NCBI RefSeq assembly: GCF_017942085.1
Contig: NZ_JAGKSP010000003.1
Location: 186,001-250,000, forward strand
Source: Paenibacillus lignilyticus
GTDB taxonomy: Bacteria; Bacillota; Bacilli; Paenibacillales; Paenibacillaceae
Direction of reading: 5' to 3'
Length of the DNA stretch: 64,000 bases
In this document: positions 40,837 through 50,891 of the stretch, one piece after another
Layout: each line of letters opens with the position of its first letter
Position numbering within the stretch: the first letter of the stretch is position 1
Notes under the pieces: generated by a model
The model's input: only the letters and a program-made list of their open reading frames with translations
The model's database searches: none
What the model was told of the DNA's origin: nothing
Position numbers and translations under genes: made by a program

Positions 40837-43800
40837 ATGAGTTCTTTTGCAAGAAAGGTTCGTAGGAAGATGCCCCTGACAACCAAGTCAGTGCTCGTCC
40901 TCTCCTTGCTTCTCGGTTCCTGGAACGGATCCATCGTTGCAGCAGCCGGTGCTAAGGGAGCCGAGGCTTCGCGCCTTCTCACGTATGGAGGAGCGGCGTA
41001 CGCTTCTTCAACCGAAGGCGGCTTAACGCCAGAGAAAGCCGTTGATGGCAGCACGGACTCCAGATGGGGAAGCGCGTTCAGCGCGGATCCACAATGGATT
41101 TACGTAGACCTTGGCGCCCATGCGACGATCGACAAGGCCGTTATCCGTTGGGAGAATGCCTACTCGAAGTCGTACAAGATCCAAGTCTCCGACGACGAAA
41201 CGGATTGGAAAGACATCTACACGGACGCTAAAGGCGACGGCGGCGTGGATACCATCAGCCTTTCCGGTCAAGGACGTTATGTCCGAATGCTGTCCCTCGA
41301 GCGAAGCGGCGGATATGGGGTATCGCTTTATGAATTCGAGGTTTACGGCACAGGCGGAACGAATCCCAGCCCTATCGTACTAGGTGAGGACGTGGCCAAG
41401 AATAAACCTGTCGCAGCTTCTTCTTATGAGAAAGCAGACAAGGATAAGCCAGCGATGCCGCCGGAGAATGCAAACGATGGCGATGTGACGACCAGATGGT
41501 CATCCGCTCATACAAGCAATGAATGGATATATGTTGACCTAGGCTCCGTACATGAAATTGGCCGCATTCGGCTCAACTGGGAAAATGCAGCCGGACGCAT
41601 CTACGATCTGCAAGTGTCTGACGATGCCGCCAATTGGACAACCATCTACCGCGAGATGAACGGGCAAGATGGCTGGATCGATACGCCGGTCTATGCAAGC
41701 GGCCGTTATGTGCGAATGAAAGGCATTAGCCGCACGACAAGCTATGGCTACTCATTATTCAATTTCAGCGTTTACGATTACGTGAACGGGGATCCGAAGC
41801 CGGAATACACGATCCCAACGCTCCCTACCTCTTCAACGGTCGGCGTCGGCAAAGGCAGCTACTTAACCAGCGATATCAACATGCCGCAGCCGCGTCCGCC
41901 GATGAACAAGTCGGATGAGCTAGATGCACCGATTCCATCGAATGACTGGTGGCAATCGGTCTTGATCAAGAACTTCAGTGACAGCCTGATCACGCTTCCG
42001 CTGAAATCCAAGTACTCCGCGCTCGGTCTCGGAATTCTGGATCCGGGCGCAGGTTGGGTGAATGATACGGGCAACTCGCAAGCGGCTGATGGCGGTCCGG
42101 ATTTCTACCTGCATGCCGGCAACATCAGCACCACCAATGTGAAGAACAAGATTACAGGTTACGGAGATTGGTCAGCAACCGTGGCACTGAGCGATAACGA
42201 TACCGCGAAAATGAAGACGACCTTCGTTAAAGGCTCGCCGTATTTGTATTCGGAATTCAGTGACCCGACGACATCCGAGTTGTATTTCCCAGCGTCCACC
42301 CGCTTCTACGATGACAACGGAAATCCGGTTCTCGCTGCCGAAGGTGCCAAATTGACAGCCGATCATATCGGTTTCGCCGTGACGAATGTAGACGGTTCCC
42401 CGCAAGCGAATAAAGTAACCCGCAATTATGGCGTATTCGCGCCGGAAGGCTCCGTCTTCATGAAAGTCGGCAACAAAGTAAAAATTCGCCTGGGCAGCGG
42501 GCAAAACTACTTGTCCGTCGCGTCGATGCCTGCCGCAAGCGACTTGAATTACTTCTATAAGCATGGTTACGCATTCGTTACGAATACGGTCGTTACGCCT
42601 AGCTTCGACGAGACTGCCTCGGAAGTGGCTACTACCTTCGCGGTGGAAATCGATCGGAAGCGCTCGGATATGGAACCAACGACCTTGATGGCTCTGCTCC
42701 CGCACCAATGGAAGCAAACCTCATCGTCCTTGACTCCTCTTACGTATCCATCCATTCGCGGAACGCTTAAGCTTCATGAAGGCAACTCGTTCACGACAAA
42801 GGATCAGTTCAACGGGATCGTTCCACAATTTACGGAACCGGGCGATTCTTCGTACTCTCGCGAAGCGCTGCTTGAGCAATTAAGCTACCTGGATGAATCA
42901 ACGTCCAAGAACATCATGTCCGGCGATGCTTACTGGCAAGGCAAAGTGCTGCATCCGCTGGCAATGGGCGTGCTTATTGCGGATCAAATCGGAGACCAAG
43001 CGTACAAAGAAGCGTTCCTCTCTCGAATGAGAACGATCTTAACGGACTGGTACACCTATACCAACGGCGAGCCGGATTACTTCATGTACTACGATCCGAC
43101 TTGGGGTACGATGTATTACAAAAACAGTGAATTCGGCGCCAACACCGGCTTAACGGATCACCATTTCACGTATGGTTATTTCGTCTTCGCTTCTGCCGTG
43201 CTCGCGACGTACGATCAAGATTTCAAGGACAATTACGGCGGCATGGTCGAGCACCTTATTCGGGACTACGGGAATCCGTCCAAGGAAGATCCGCTCTATC
43301 CGTTCCTCCGCAATTTTGATCCCTACGAAGGCCATTCATGGGCCGGCGGTTATGGCGATAACAACAATGGGAACAATCAGGAAGCTGCAGGCGAGTCTCT
43401 GTTCGGCTGGGTAGGCGAATACATGTGGAGCTTATTGTCCGGCGACAAAGCTACTCGTGATATTGCCATCTACGGCTTCACAACGGAGCTGAAGGCTGTC
43501 GAGCAATACTGGTTCAACTATGACAACGACAACTGGCTGCCGGAATTCGCTCATAAATCAGTCGGTCAGGTATATGGAAGTGCTTATAACTTCGGTACCT
43601 TCTTCAGCGGCGATCCCGTCAATATTTACGGCATCCAATGGCTGCCAACCGGCGAATATTTAACGAGCTATGGCTTCGATCCAGCCAAAGCAGCCGATCT
43701 GTACAACGGTATGGTCAAGGACAATGAAGGTCCCGAGGATGCGTGGCAGCATATCGTTTGGCCAATCGAAGCGCTGAGCAATCCGCAAGCGGTGCTCGAT

Positions 43801-46770
43801 AAATTTACGGTAGAGAACACGCAAAAGAACGAAATTTTCAATACCTATTGGTTCGTGCACAATATGGCGACGCTTGGAACACGCACCGAGGACATCTGGG
43901 CAAGCGGCTGGTCCGGAGCATCCGTTTACAAGAAAGGGTCCACTTACTCGGCTGAGGTATGGAATCCTACTAACGAAGCGATTACGGTAACGTTCCATAA
44001 CGCCGCAGGCGTAACTGGCTCTGCGATAATCGGCCCTAAATCGCTTGTGAAAGTCGATCCGACGAAAGTAACCGATTTGGATGCGAACATGGCTCCCGTG
44101 CTTTCAACCGACAAAACCGGCAATACGATTAAACAGCCGATCGAGCTGACTTTTGCCGATCATCGGAACTGGCGCGAGTCTATTCACGCGGTTGAAGTCA
44201 ATGGCGCAGCGCTGGACCCATCGCAATACGTCGTTCAAGCCGGCAAAATCACCCTGGACAGCAGCTTGTTCCCTGTTGAAGGCAGCTACTCGATCGTTGT
44301 GAAGGCTGCCGATTATCCGGATACCGGCGTTCAACAAGTCGTGATCACAAATTCGACAGTCAACCTGGCTCTGAACAAGCCGACTTTCACGTCAGATAAA
44401 CCGAATAACCCGGGCTCTTACGCGGTTGACGGCAAGCTCGATACGCGCTGGGAGTCAGCTTTCAGCGATCCGCAGTTTGTTGCGGTTAATTTGAAATCGG
44501 AATATCGCATCAGCCATATTCGCCTGAACTGGGAAAATGCCGCCGGCAAAAGCTATAAGGTGCTCGTATCGACAGATGGGGAGCAATGGACACCTGTATA
44601 TTCGACAACTCGCGGTCATGAAGGCATCGACGACATTACATTCCCGGCCGTGAATGCGCGGTACGTCAAAGTAGAAGGTACGGAACGCACGACGAACTAC
44701 GGCTACTCCTTGTGGGAGCTGGAAGTGTTCGGCACGCCTGCGGGCAGCCTGGATGCGCCGGATCTCCTTGCAGATACGACGATGAACCGTGCCGGAAAGC
44801 CGATTGAGATCGGTTTCGAGGATGTCGCGGAATGGAGAACAGCGATTCAGAACGTGAAAGTGAACGGAACGCCTGTATCCGCATCGCAATACGAAGTTGC
44901 TCCTGGCAAAATCACGCTGGACGGCTCCCTATTCCCTGCTGCCGGCAACTATAACATCACGGTCGAATCGCATGGTTTTGCCACGACCGCCATTCAGCAG
45001 CCGATCGTGACGAATTCGAACGTCAACCTTGCCCTGCGCAAACCGACGTTCACCTCATCCACTCCGAATCAATCGAGCAGCTATGCGGTTGACGGAAACA
45101 AAACGACGCGATGGGAATCGGCCTTTACCGACGCACAATCGATCACGGTCGATCTCGGAGCGGAAGACAGCATCAGCCGCGTCCTTCTGAATTGGGAGAA
45201 TGCAGCAGGCAAGAGCTACACCGTGGAAGTGTCCACGGATAATAAAGAATGGAAAACTGTCTATACCACAACAACGGGCAAACCGGGAATCAATGACATC
45301 GGCTTCTCCCCTATCGCTGCGCGTTACGTCAAAGTAAACGGCACAGAACGGACGACGAACTACGGCTACTCTTTATGGGAGCTGGAAGTGTACGGTAACG
45401 GTACGGGTCTGCCGAGCGCACCGGAACTGTCTGCCGATACAACGAACACCGTAATCGGGCAGCCAATCGATGTGACCTTTGAAGATGATGCGGCATGGAG
45501 AACCGCGATCGAAAGCGTCAAGATTGACGGCGCAACGATTAACGCTTCCAACTACCAAGTGAATGCCGGCAAAATCACATTTAACGCGTCTTTATTTAAG
45601 ACAGCTAAAACGTATGTCATTTCGGTTCAAGCAAAAGATTACGCGGACGCGTCCGTACAACAAACTGTCGCTGCCCAAGATCAGCCCGGTCATCAGGATC
45701 CGAACCCGACGCCTGACCCCGGCACGAATCCCAACCCGCTGAACCTCGCGTTCGGTAAAGAAACGGCTTCTTCACCGGAGTACCACCGCTCCGGCAGCGA
45801 TGCCGTTGACGGTCGCTTGGATCGCCGCTGGGAATCGGCATTTGCCGATAATCAATGGATGAGCATCAATCTCGGGTCAGCTGCAACGATCAACCGTGTC
45901 GTTCTGAACTGGGAAAATGCCTTCGGCAAAGCATACACCATTGATGTCTCCTTAGATGGGGAGACATGGACGACTGTATACGCCACGGACAAAGGCAATG
46001 GCGGTGTCGATGATATTTCCTTCGCTCCTGTCCAAGCCAAATACGTGAAGATGAACGGTATCAAGCGAGGTTCCCCTTACGGCTTCTCATTATGGGAATT
46101 CGAGGTGTACGCCGGTAATAAGGCTCCTCTCGCAGGACCTGCCTTGACGGCAGATACGACTGATAACACACTTGGCAAACCGATCGATCTCATGTTCACG
46201 GATGACTCGGCATGGAGAAACAATATCAACGCAGTTGAACTGAACGGCGCTCCTCTTCAAGCGGATCAATATACCGTATCTGCCGGCAAAATCACGCTCA
46301 GTGCTGAATTGTTCACAGAGTCCAATCCTTATGTCGTGACCGTGCAAGCACAGGGATACGAATCCGATTCCGTTGTACAGCCAATTACAGCGGGTATCAA
46401 TCTAGCCCTTAACCAGAATACCGCTACTTCTGAAGGTGCACTTCAAAGCGGACAGCGTGCTGTCGACGGTAACAAAAGCACGCGGTGGGAATCCGCATTC
46501 AGCGATCCCCAATGGATCACTGTCGACCTTGGCACCATGAATACGATCAGCCGCGTTCTCTTGAATTGGGAGAATGCATCCGCGAAAGCTTACACCATCG
46601 AAGTGTCGCAAGATGGTGAGAGCTGGTCAACGGTTTATGCGACAGCTAAAGGAGACGGCGGTATCGATAACATCTTCATAGCCCCTGTCGAAGCACGTTT
46701 CGTCAAAATCCAAGGCTCGGCTCGCAATACGCAGTACGGCTACTCTTTGTTCGAAATGGAAGTTTACTAA
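40837..46770 (+). CDS. Giant modular secreted endo-1,3-beta-glucanase (GH81)
   Basis: A 1977-residue exported protein. After a signal peptide (SVLVLSLLLGSWNGSIVAAA) come two F5/8C domains (about 45-180, 187-315), then a GH81 domain (325-1075) with LTDHHFTYGYFVFASAVLA (D774) and GNNQEAAGESLFGW (E849, E853), the residues expected for an inverting beta-1,3-glucanase. The rest alternates DUF1533-type modules (1083-1170, 1306-1390, 1526-1610, 1763-1848) with F5/8C modules (1175-1305, 1395-1525, 1636-1762, 1853-1977), and a Pro-rich linker near 1611-1635. No LPxTG or SLH anchor is present, so it should be released. Likely attacks laminarin, callose or fungal wall glucan. Confidence 0.92.
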   Translation: MSSFARKVRRKMPLTTKSVLVLSLLLGSWNGSIVAAAGAKGAEASRLLTYGGAAYASSTEGGLTPEKAVDGSTDSRWGSAFSADPQWIYVDLGAHATIDKAVIRWENAYSKSYKIQVSDDETDWKDIYTDAKGDGGVDTISLSGQGRYVRMLSLERSGGYGVSLYEFEVYGTGGTNPSPIVLGEDVAKNKPVAASSYEKADKDKPAMPPENANDGDVTTRWSSAHTSNEWIYVDLGSVHEIGRIRLNWENAAGRIYDLQVSDDAANWTTIYREMNGQDGWIDTPVYASGRYVRMKGISRTTSYGYSLFNFSVYDYVNGDPKPEYTIPTLPTSSTVGVGKGSYLTSDINMPQPRPPMNKSDELDAPIPSNDWWQSVLIKNFSDSLITLPLKSKYSALGLGILDPGAGWVNDTGNSQAADGGPDFYLHAGNISTTNVKNKITGYGDWSATVALSDNDTAKMKTTFVKGSPYLYSEFSDPTTSELYFPASTRFYDDNGNPVLAAEGAKLTADHIGFAVTNVDGSPQANKVTRNYGVFAPEGSVFMKVGNKVKIRLGSGQNYLSVASMPAASDLNYFYKHGYAFVTNTVVTPSFDETASEVATTFAVEIDRKRSDMEPTTLMALLPHQWKQTSSSLTPLTYPSIRGTLKLHEGNSFTTKDQFNGIVPQFTEPGDSSYSREALLEQLSYLDESTSKNIMSGDAYWQGKVLHPLAMGVLIADQIGDQAYKEAFLSRMRTILTDWYTYTNGEPDYFMYYDPTWGTMYYKNSEFGANTGLTDHHFTYGYFVFASAVLATYDQDFKDNYGGMVEHLIRDYGNPSKEDPLYPFLRNFDPYEGHSWAGGYGDNNNGNNQEAAGESLFGWVGEYMWSLLSGDKATRDIAIYGFTTELKAVEQYWFNYDNDNWLPEFAHKSVGQVYGSAYNFGTFFSGDPVNIYGIQWLPTGEYLTSYGFDPAKAADLYNGMVKDNEGPEDAWQHIVWPIEALSNPQAVLDKFTVENTQKNEIFNTYWFVHNMATLGTRTEDIWASGWSGASVYKKGSTYSAEVWNPTNEAITVTFHNAAGVTGSAIIGPKSLVKVDPTKVTDLDANMAPVLSTDKTGNTIKQPIELTFADHRNWRESIHAVEVNGAALDPSQYVVQAGKITLDSSLFPVEGSYSIVVKAADYPDTGVQQVVITNSTVNLALNKPTFTSDKPNNPGSYAVDGKLDTRWESAFSDPQFVAVNLKSEYRISHIRLNWENAAGKSYKVLVSTDGEQWTPVYSTTRGHEGIDDITFPAVNARYVKVEGTERTTNYGYSLWELEVFGTPAGSLDAPDLLADTTMNRAGKPIEIGFEDVAEWRTAIQNVKVNGTPVSASQYEVAPGKITLDGSLFPAAGNYNITVESHGFATTAIQQPIVTNSNVNLALRKPTFTSSTPNQSSSYAVDGNKTTRWESAFTDAQSITVDLGAEDSISRVLLNWENAAGKSYTVEVSTDNKEWKTVYTTTTGKPGINDIGFSPIAARYVKVNGTERTTNYGYSLWELEVYGNGTGLPSAPELSADTTNTVIGQPIDVTFEDDAAWRTAIESVKIDGATINASNYQVNAGKITFNASLFKTAKTYVISVQAKDYADASVQQTVAAQDQPGHQDPNPTPDPGTNPNPLNLAFGKETASSPEYHRSGSDAVDGRLDRRWESAFADNQWMSINLGSAATINRVVLNWENAFGKAYTIDVSLDGETWTTVYATDKGNGGVDDISFAPVQAKYVKMNGIKRGSPYGFSLWEFEVYAGNKAPLAGPALTADTTDNTLGKPIDLMFTDDSAWRNNINAVELNGAPLQADQYTVSAGKITLSAELFTESNPYVVTVQAQGYESDSVVQPITAGINLALNQNTATSEGALQSGQRAVDGNKSTRWESAFSDPQWITVDLGTMNTISRVLLNWENASAKAYTIEVSQDGESWSTVYATAKGDGGIDNIFIAPVEARFVKIQGSARNTQYGYSLFEMEVY

Positions 46771-46776
46771 GCAAGC

Positions 46777-46818
46777 AAAACAAGCTGACGCCGGGATCAA
46801 CCGACGTCAGCTTGTTTT
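46777..46818. terminator. Terminator of the GH81 gene
   Basis: AAAACAAGCTGACG (46777-46790) and CGTCAGCTTGTTTT (46805-46818) form a perfect 14-base stem usable in both directions. Confidence 0.85.
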
Positions 46819-46824
46819 ATGCCT

Positions 46825-47172
46825 TCAATGTTTGACTGCCTGAACCGCTTCATATGCGGTTGGCGCTTCAACGGCATCTCCCTCATCTAAAGGGAATGCT
46901 GAAGCGCTGCGCAGTTTGAGAATGATTTTGCGAATGCTGTCTCCGGACAGATGATACTGTCGCTCGAGTTCTTGTACGGTACTGCCGTCCGCGTAGCGCC
47001 GGTAGATCTCCTCGTTACGCTGTCCGATGATAATACGGGATCCGCTCTTCTCGCCCCAAGCGGCGCGCTCGCTCTGCTGCTTCGGGACATAGATCAGCTC
47101 GCCTTGAATATAGCGCTGAAGCTCCTCCAATAGTCTAGGGGGAAGCACATCTCTTCCGTTCTTGTAATTCAA
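46825..47172 (-). CDS. CD3324-type helix-turn-helix protein
   Basis: A 115-residue protein. NGRDVLPPRLLEELQRYIQG and GELIYVPKQ are the start of the CD3324/Mor-like family, and STVQELERQYHLSGDSIRKI is a helix-turn-helix. The frame opens at 47211, but AAGGAGG lies six bases before TTG 47172, giving MNYKNGRDVLPP, the usual N-terminus. Family members are small putative DNA-binding proteins related to the Mor activator of Mu-like phages. No other phage gene is nearby. Confidence 0.75.
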   Translation of the reverse strand: MNYKNGRDVLPPRLLEELQRYIQGELIYVPKQQSERAAWGEKSGSRIIIGQRNEEIYRRYADGSTVQELERQYHLSGDSIRKIILKLRSASAFPLDEGDAVEAPTAYEAVQAVKH

Positions 47173-47340
47173 CGTAAACCTCCTTAATCGTATCGGCCAT
47201 TGCAACGCCATCTGAATGCGATTTGTTCACGTTTCCTTCCCCCTCTCATTAATATGGAAAAAACACGATCGTTCATTAAAATCGTGCTTCAATACTCATT
47301 ATAAGTGAAAACGGTTCTTTCCGTCTTCCTATTGTAAGAA

Positions 47341-47362
47341 AAGGGAGGCCGGAAGGCCTCCC
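47341..47362 (-). terminator. Terminator-like hairpin
   Basis: GGGAGGCC (47343-47350) and GGCCTCCC (47355-47362) form a perfect GC-rich stem with a GGAA loop; the minus strand continues TTTTCTT. Confidence 0.7.
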
Positions 47363-47556
47363 TCTTTATGGTGACCTTCGCTTTAAGCGAAAGCCACCTC
47401 CGTGTGCTTGATCAACTGAATCAGCTCCTTTCATGAAGATTTTGTCGGGCCCGACATCTATATTAACGCATATTCGGAAGCATGCAGACAAGTGAAAGAA
47501 CGGGTATAGTTGTTTTTTCGCGCGAATGGGATCAATACTCCTTGTGAATCGCTCGA

Positions 47557-49812
47557 TTACTGCAAGTATTTCCCCGTAATGGAATCCTTCGCATCCGTAA
47601 TCTGCGTAGGTGTTCCCTCGAACACCAGCTGTCCGCCTCTGCTGCCTCCGTCCGGACCCATATCGATGATCCAATCGGCTTGGCTGATCACTTCGAGGTT
47701 GTGCTCGATCACGATAACCGTATTGCCGGCATCCACGAGTCGATTCATGATCGCCAGAAGATGAGCGATATCGGACATATGCAGCCCTGTCGTCGGCTCA
47801 TCCATCACGTAGATACTGCCCTTCTTATGCAGCTCGCTTGCCAGCTTGATACGCTGGCATTCCCCGCCCGAGAGTGTGCTCATCGGCTGCCCGAGCGTAA
47901 TATAGGTCAGCCCCACATCGCTCATGGCCTGAAGCTTGCGGACAACCTCCTTGAGCTCGAAGAATTCCAAAGCTTGCTCAACGGTCATCTCCAGCACGTC
48001 CGCAATCGATTTGCCGTTTAGCTTGTATTCCAGCACCTCTTCCTTAAACCGTCTGCCACCGCAAACCTCGCATGGCAAATCCACGCTGTCCAGGAAAGAA
48101 AGATCGATTGACACAACGCCCTGCCCTTGGCAGTTCTCGCAAGCGCCTTTGGAATTGAAGCTAAATAAGCCCTGATTGACTTTGTTCGCCGAAGCAAATG
48201 CCTTACGCACATCATCCATGATTCCTGTGTAGGTCGCTGGATTCGAACGCGAGGAGACGCCGATCGCCGATTGATCGATGACGATCGCATCGGAATGCTG
48301 ACTTAGGAAGACGTCATTAATCAGCGTACTCTTGCCTGAACCGGCGACACCTGTAACAACCGTCAGAATGCCGGTTGGAATATCGACACTCACGTTCTCC
48401 AGGTTGTGCAGCGTCGCATTCTTGACGGACAATTTGCCGGATGGTTTTCTCGACTCCTGCTTCAATTGGAGCGGCCGCTTCATATGGTTGCCTGTCAGCG
48501 TGCCTGACTCCAGCAAACCCTCGTAGCTGCCCTCGAATACGATGTTTCCCCCGCGACTGCCGGCGTGAGGACCAACGTCGACAATGTGGTCCGCCACCTT
48601 GATGACGTCGGGATCGTGCTCGACAACAATGACGGTATTTCCTTTATCTCGAAGCTTCTGAAGCAATTCATTTAACCGATGCACGTCGCGGGGATGCAAA
48701 CCCACGCTCGGCTCATCGAAGATATAGGTGACATCGACAAGGCTTCCGCTCAGATGTTTGACCATCTTGACGCGCTGCGACTCGCCTCCGGACAACGTAT
48801 CCGTCTCGCGATCCAGCGTCAAGTAATCAAGTCCGATATCGACAAGATGCTGAAGCCGTTCGGTCAGCGATTTGATGACCGGCGCGGCAACCGGATCCGC
48901 GATTTCCCGAACGACCCGGATGAGCTGCCCGACTTCCATGGCGGACAGCTCTGCGATGTTATGTCCGTTAATTCTGCAGCTAAGCGAAGCTTGGCTAAGT
49001 CTTGCTCCATGGCAGCTGGAGCATGAGCCCTCGATAATGAACGGCGCAACCGCTTGCTGCGTCCGGTCGGACATCGTTTTCACGTCTCGCTTAATGTACT
49101 TGTTGGTAAACTTCTCGATGACGCCTTCCACCGTAATGTTCATCGCTTTTCCGGCGAATTCCATCTCGACTTTACGCGCCTTCCCGTACAGGAGCTGCTC
49201 CAGTTCTTCACTTGAATAGTCACTCAGCTTTTTGTCCACATCGAAAGACCCCGACTGCAGGATCATATTGATTTCCCAGCCGCCAACCTTATAGTCCGGA
49301 AGCATGATAGCCCCTTCATTTAGCGACTTGGACATGTCCACGGCTCTACTCATATTCACGATCATGCTTCGTCCGATCCCGTTGCACTCGGGACACATCC
49401 CTTGCGGATCGTTAAACGAGAACATGTTCGCCGGCCCGACATAAGGCTGACCTGCACGGGAGAAGAGAAGACGAAGAATGGGCGAAATGTCGGTTATCGT
49501 ACCCATCGTGGAGTGGGAACCGCCGCCGAGTCTCTTCTGATCTACAATAACCGCCATGCTTAGGTTCTCGATGCCGTCCGCCTCGGGCTGCGGAACCTTA
49601 GGCAAGAAAGTGCGCACGAACATGCTGAAGTTCTCGTTCAGCAATCGCGTCGATTCTGCAGCGATCGTATCGAAGACAATCGAGGACTTACCCGATCCGG
49701 ATACCCCCGTGAAGATCGTAATTTTTCGTTTCGGAATACGCAGGGAGACGTTCTTGAGATTATTTTCTCTTGCTCCGGAGATCACGATATATTCTTGATT
49801 GGATGCGCTCAT
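47557..49812 (-). CDS. UvrA-like ABC protein, short class
   Basis: A 751-residue protein with two ABC ATPase units: Walker A GVSGSGKSS and GVAGSGKST, signatures LSGGESQR and LSGGECQR, and CxxC zinc fingers (CPECNGIG, CSSCHG, CENCQGQG, CEVCGG). It lacks about 190 residues of true UvrA (about 940), mainly the UvrB-binding insertion, and so belongs to the second UvrA class (UvrA2/DrrC-like) often linked to resistance to DNA-binding drugs. GGAGGAGAATTAGC precedes ATG 49812; the frame opens earlier, at 49875. Not the housekeeping excision repair protein. Confidence 0.88.
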   Translation of the reverse strand: MSASNQEYIVISGARENNLKNVSLRIPKRKITIFTGVSGSGKSSIVFDTIAAESTRLLNENFSMFVRTFLPKVPQPEADGIENLSMAVIVDQKRLGGGSHSTMGTITDISPILRLLFSRAGQPYVGPANMFSFNDPQGMCPECNGIGRSMIVNMSRAVDMSKSLNEGAIMLPDYKVGGWEINMILQSGSFDVDKKLSDYSSEELEQLLYGKARKVEMEFAGKAMNITVEGVIEKFTNKYIKRDVKTMSDRTQQAVAPFIIEGSCSSCHGARLSQASLSCRINGHNIAELSAMEVGQLIRVVREIADPVAAPVIKSLTERLQHLVDIGLDYLTLDRETDTLSGGESQRVKMVKHLSGSLVDVTYIFDEPSVGLHPRDVHRLNELLQKLRDKGNTVIVVEHDPDVIKVADHIVDVGPHAGSRGGNIVFEGSYEGLLESGTLTGNHMKRPLQLKQESRKPSGKLSVKNATLHNLENVSVDIPTGILTVVTGVAGSGKSTLINDVFLSQHSDAIVIDQSAIGVSSRSNPATYTGIMDDVRKAFASANKVNQGLFSFNSKGACENCQGQGVVSIDLSFLDSVDLPCEVCGGRRFKEEVLEYKLNGKSIADVLEMTVEQALEFFELKEVVRKLQAMSDVGLTYITLGQPMSTLSGGECQRIKLASELHKKGSIYVMDEPTTGLHMSDIAHLLAIMNRLVDAGNTVIVIEHNLEVISQADWIIDMGPDGGSRGGQLVFEGTPTQITDAKDSITGKYLQ

Positions 49813-49852
49813 GCTAATTCTCCTCCCGATTTTGTTCATCATCCGAAGCAGA

Positions 49853-49889
49853 CATAAACCGGCTGCATTCGACATGCAGCCGGTTTATG
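49853..49889. terminator. Long perfect inverted repeat, probable terminator
   Basis: CATAAACCGGCTGCAT and ATGCAGCCGGTTTATG form a perfect 16-base stem with a five-base loop, between the AHSA1 and UvrA-like genes. No T-run follows, so termination may be partial. Confidence 0.6.
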
Positions 49890-49917
49890 TCGTTTCGGGT
49901 TAACAAAGCTAACTCTA

Positions 49918-50313
49918 CTATTCAAACAACTTGACTAATTGGCCAAGCATTGCACCCCAACCATACTTAGCGCCATTAAGGGCTTGTTCATTGGAAATTC
50001 CGGTTTGTTCGAGATGAAGATTAACCTTACCGTCCCCAAGGTCTTGCACGGTCCAAGTAACCGTGTGTTTCTCCTGACCGGTTCCCCAAGTGTAGGACAG
50101 CTTGCTTGGTTCGTCTACGATAAGCACTTCGCCTTCAACGATACCATCCCAATATTCAGTCGGCTTCTGACGGAATTGAAAACGGTGACCAACGACGGGC
50201 TTGAAATCATTTTCCATCACCCATTTGGCAAGCTTAGTCGGATCGGTTAGAGCACTCCATACTTTCTCAATCGGTGCTGTATATTGATAATCCAAATTTA
50301 AAGTAAAACTCAT
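49918..50313 (-). CDS. SRPBCC/AHSA1 domain protein paired with ArsR
   Basis: A 131-residue START-like protein: FTLNLDYQYTAPIEKVWSAL at the N-terminus, TKLAKWVMENDF, GEVLIVDEPSKLSYTWGTG and the final helix GWGAMLGQLVKLFE. The start (50313) overlaps the stop of the ArsR gene as ATGA; upstream starts in the frame lie inside the ArsR gene. ArsR-AHSA1 pairs are common in Bacilli and respond to small ligands; the role of this one is unknown. Confidence 0.88.
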   Translation of the reverse strand: MSFTLNLDYQYTAPIEKVWSALTDPTKLAKWVMENDFKPVVGHRFQFRQKPTEYWDGIVEGEVLIVDEPSKLSYTWGTGQEKHTVTWTVQDLGDGKVNLHLEQTGISNEQALNGAKYGWGAMLGQLVKLFE

Positions 50314-50639
50314 TCCTCTTCCTCCTCTAATAGGTGCTGCAATCGAATCAGGTTCGTGTTCCAAAATTTGCTGTAAAAAGAAACCCAATGCTGAATTTCT
50401 CGGAGGGGCTCGGCGTTTAATCGAAATCGCGTTTCTCGGCCGACCTTCCGGTCAAGAACGAGTCCGGCTTCTTTAAGAATGGTCAAATGCTTGGATACGG
50501 CTGTTCGGCCCATTTGAAATTGCGATGTTAATTCGTGCAGCGGCACTTCCTCTGCCTCTGCCAGCAGACGAATTAATTCGCGTCTGGTTGGATCCGCAAT
50601 CGCGTCAAACGTATCCCGCAACGGGTTGTTCTCGCTCAC
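50310..50639 (-). CDS. ArsR family repressor
   Basis: A 109-residue winged-helix regulator: FDAIADPTRRELIRLLAEAE, PLHELTSQFQMGRTAVSKHL and GRETRFRLNAEPLREI. No cysteine metal site is present, so it is not an arsenic or heavy-metal sensor. The GTG at 50639 follows GGAG at eight bases and is favoured over 50711. TTTGGTGNCA repeats in the promoter (50690-50720) may be its operators. Translationally coupled to the AHSA1 gene. Confidence 0.85.
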   Translation of the reverse strand: MSENNPLRDTFDAIADPTRRELIRLLAEAEEVPLHELTSQFQMGRTAVSKHLTILKEAGLVLDRKVGRETRFRLNAEPLREIQHWVSFYSKFWNTNLIRLQHLLEEEEE

Positions 50640-50844
50640 AACACCCTCTCCTAATTTTGTTGACTGTGGTATTGGACACCTTTTGGTGACATGTTCATTA
50701 TAGGGCATCATTTGGTGTCAAGTCAACAGCGTGCCCCCGACCCGTTGATTACATTCATGCACTTGGACATTTGCATCCATTTCGGTGGCTAACCGAATGG
50801 CTATTGCTTGGATACATCCGCAAGCTACGATAGAAGCACGAAAT

Positions 50845-50880
50845 CAAAGGGAGCAGACCTGAGAAGATCTGCTCCCTTTG
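50845..50880 (-). terminator. Hairpin after the stalk-domain gene
   Basis: CAAAGGGAGCAGA (50845-50857) and TCTGCTCCCTTTG (50868-50880) form a perfect 13-base stem. The T-run is short. Confidence 0.7.
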
Positions 50881-50891
50881 ACATTGAAATC

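Noticed and set aside
47400..47450. Ten-codon minus-strand frame after GGAGCTGATTCAG
   Set aside because: It has a ribosome-like site but is too short to support, and lies beside a hairpin that explains the sequence order.
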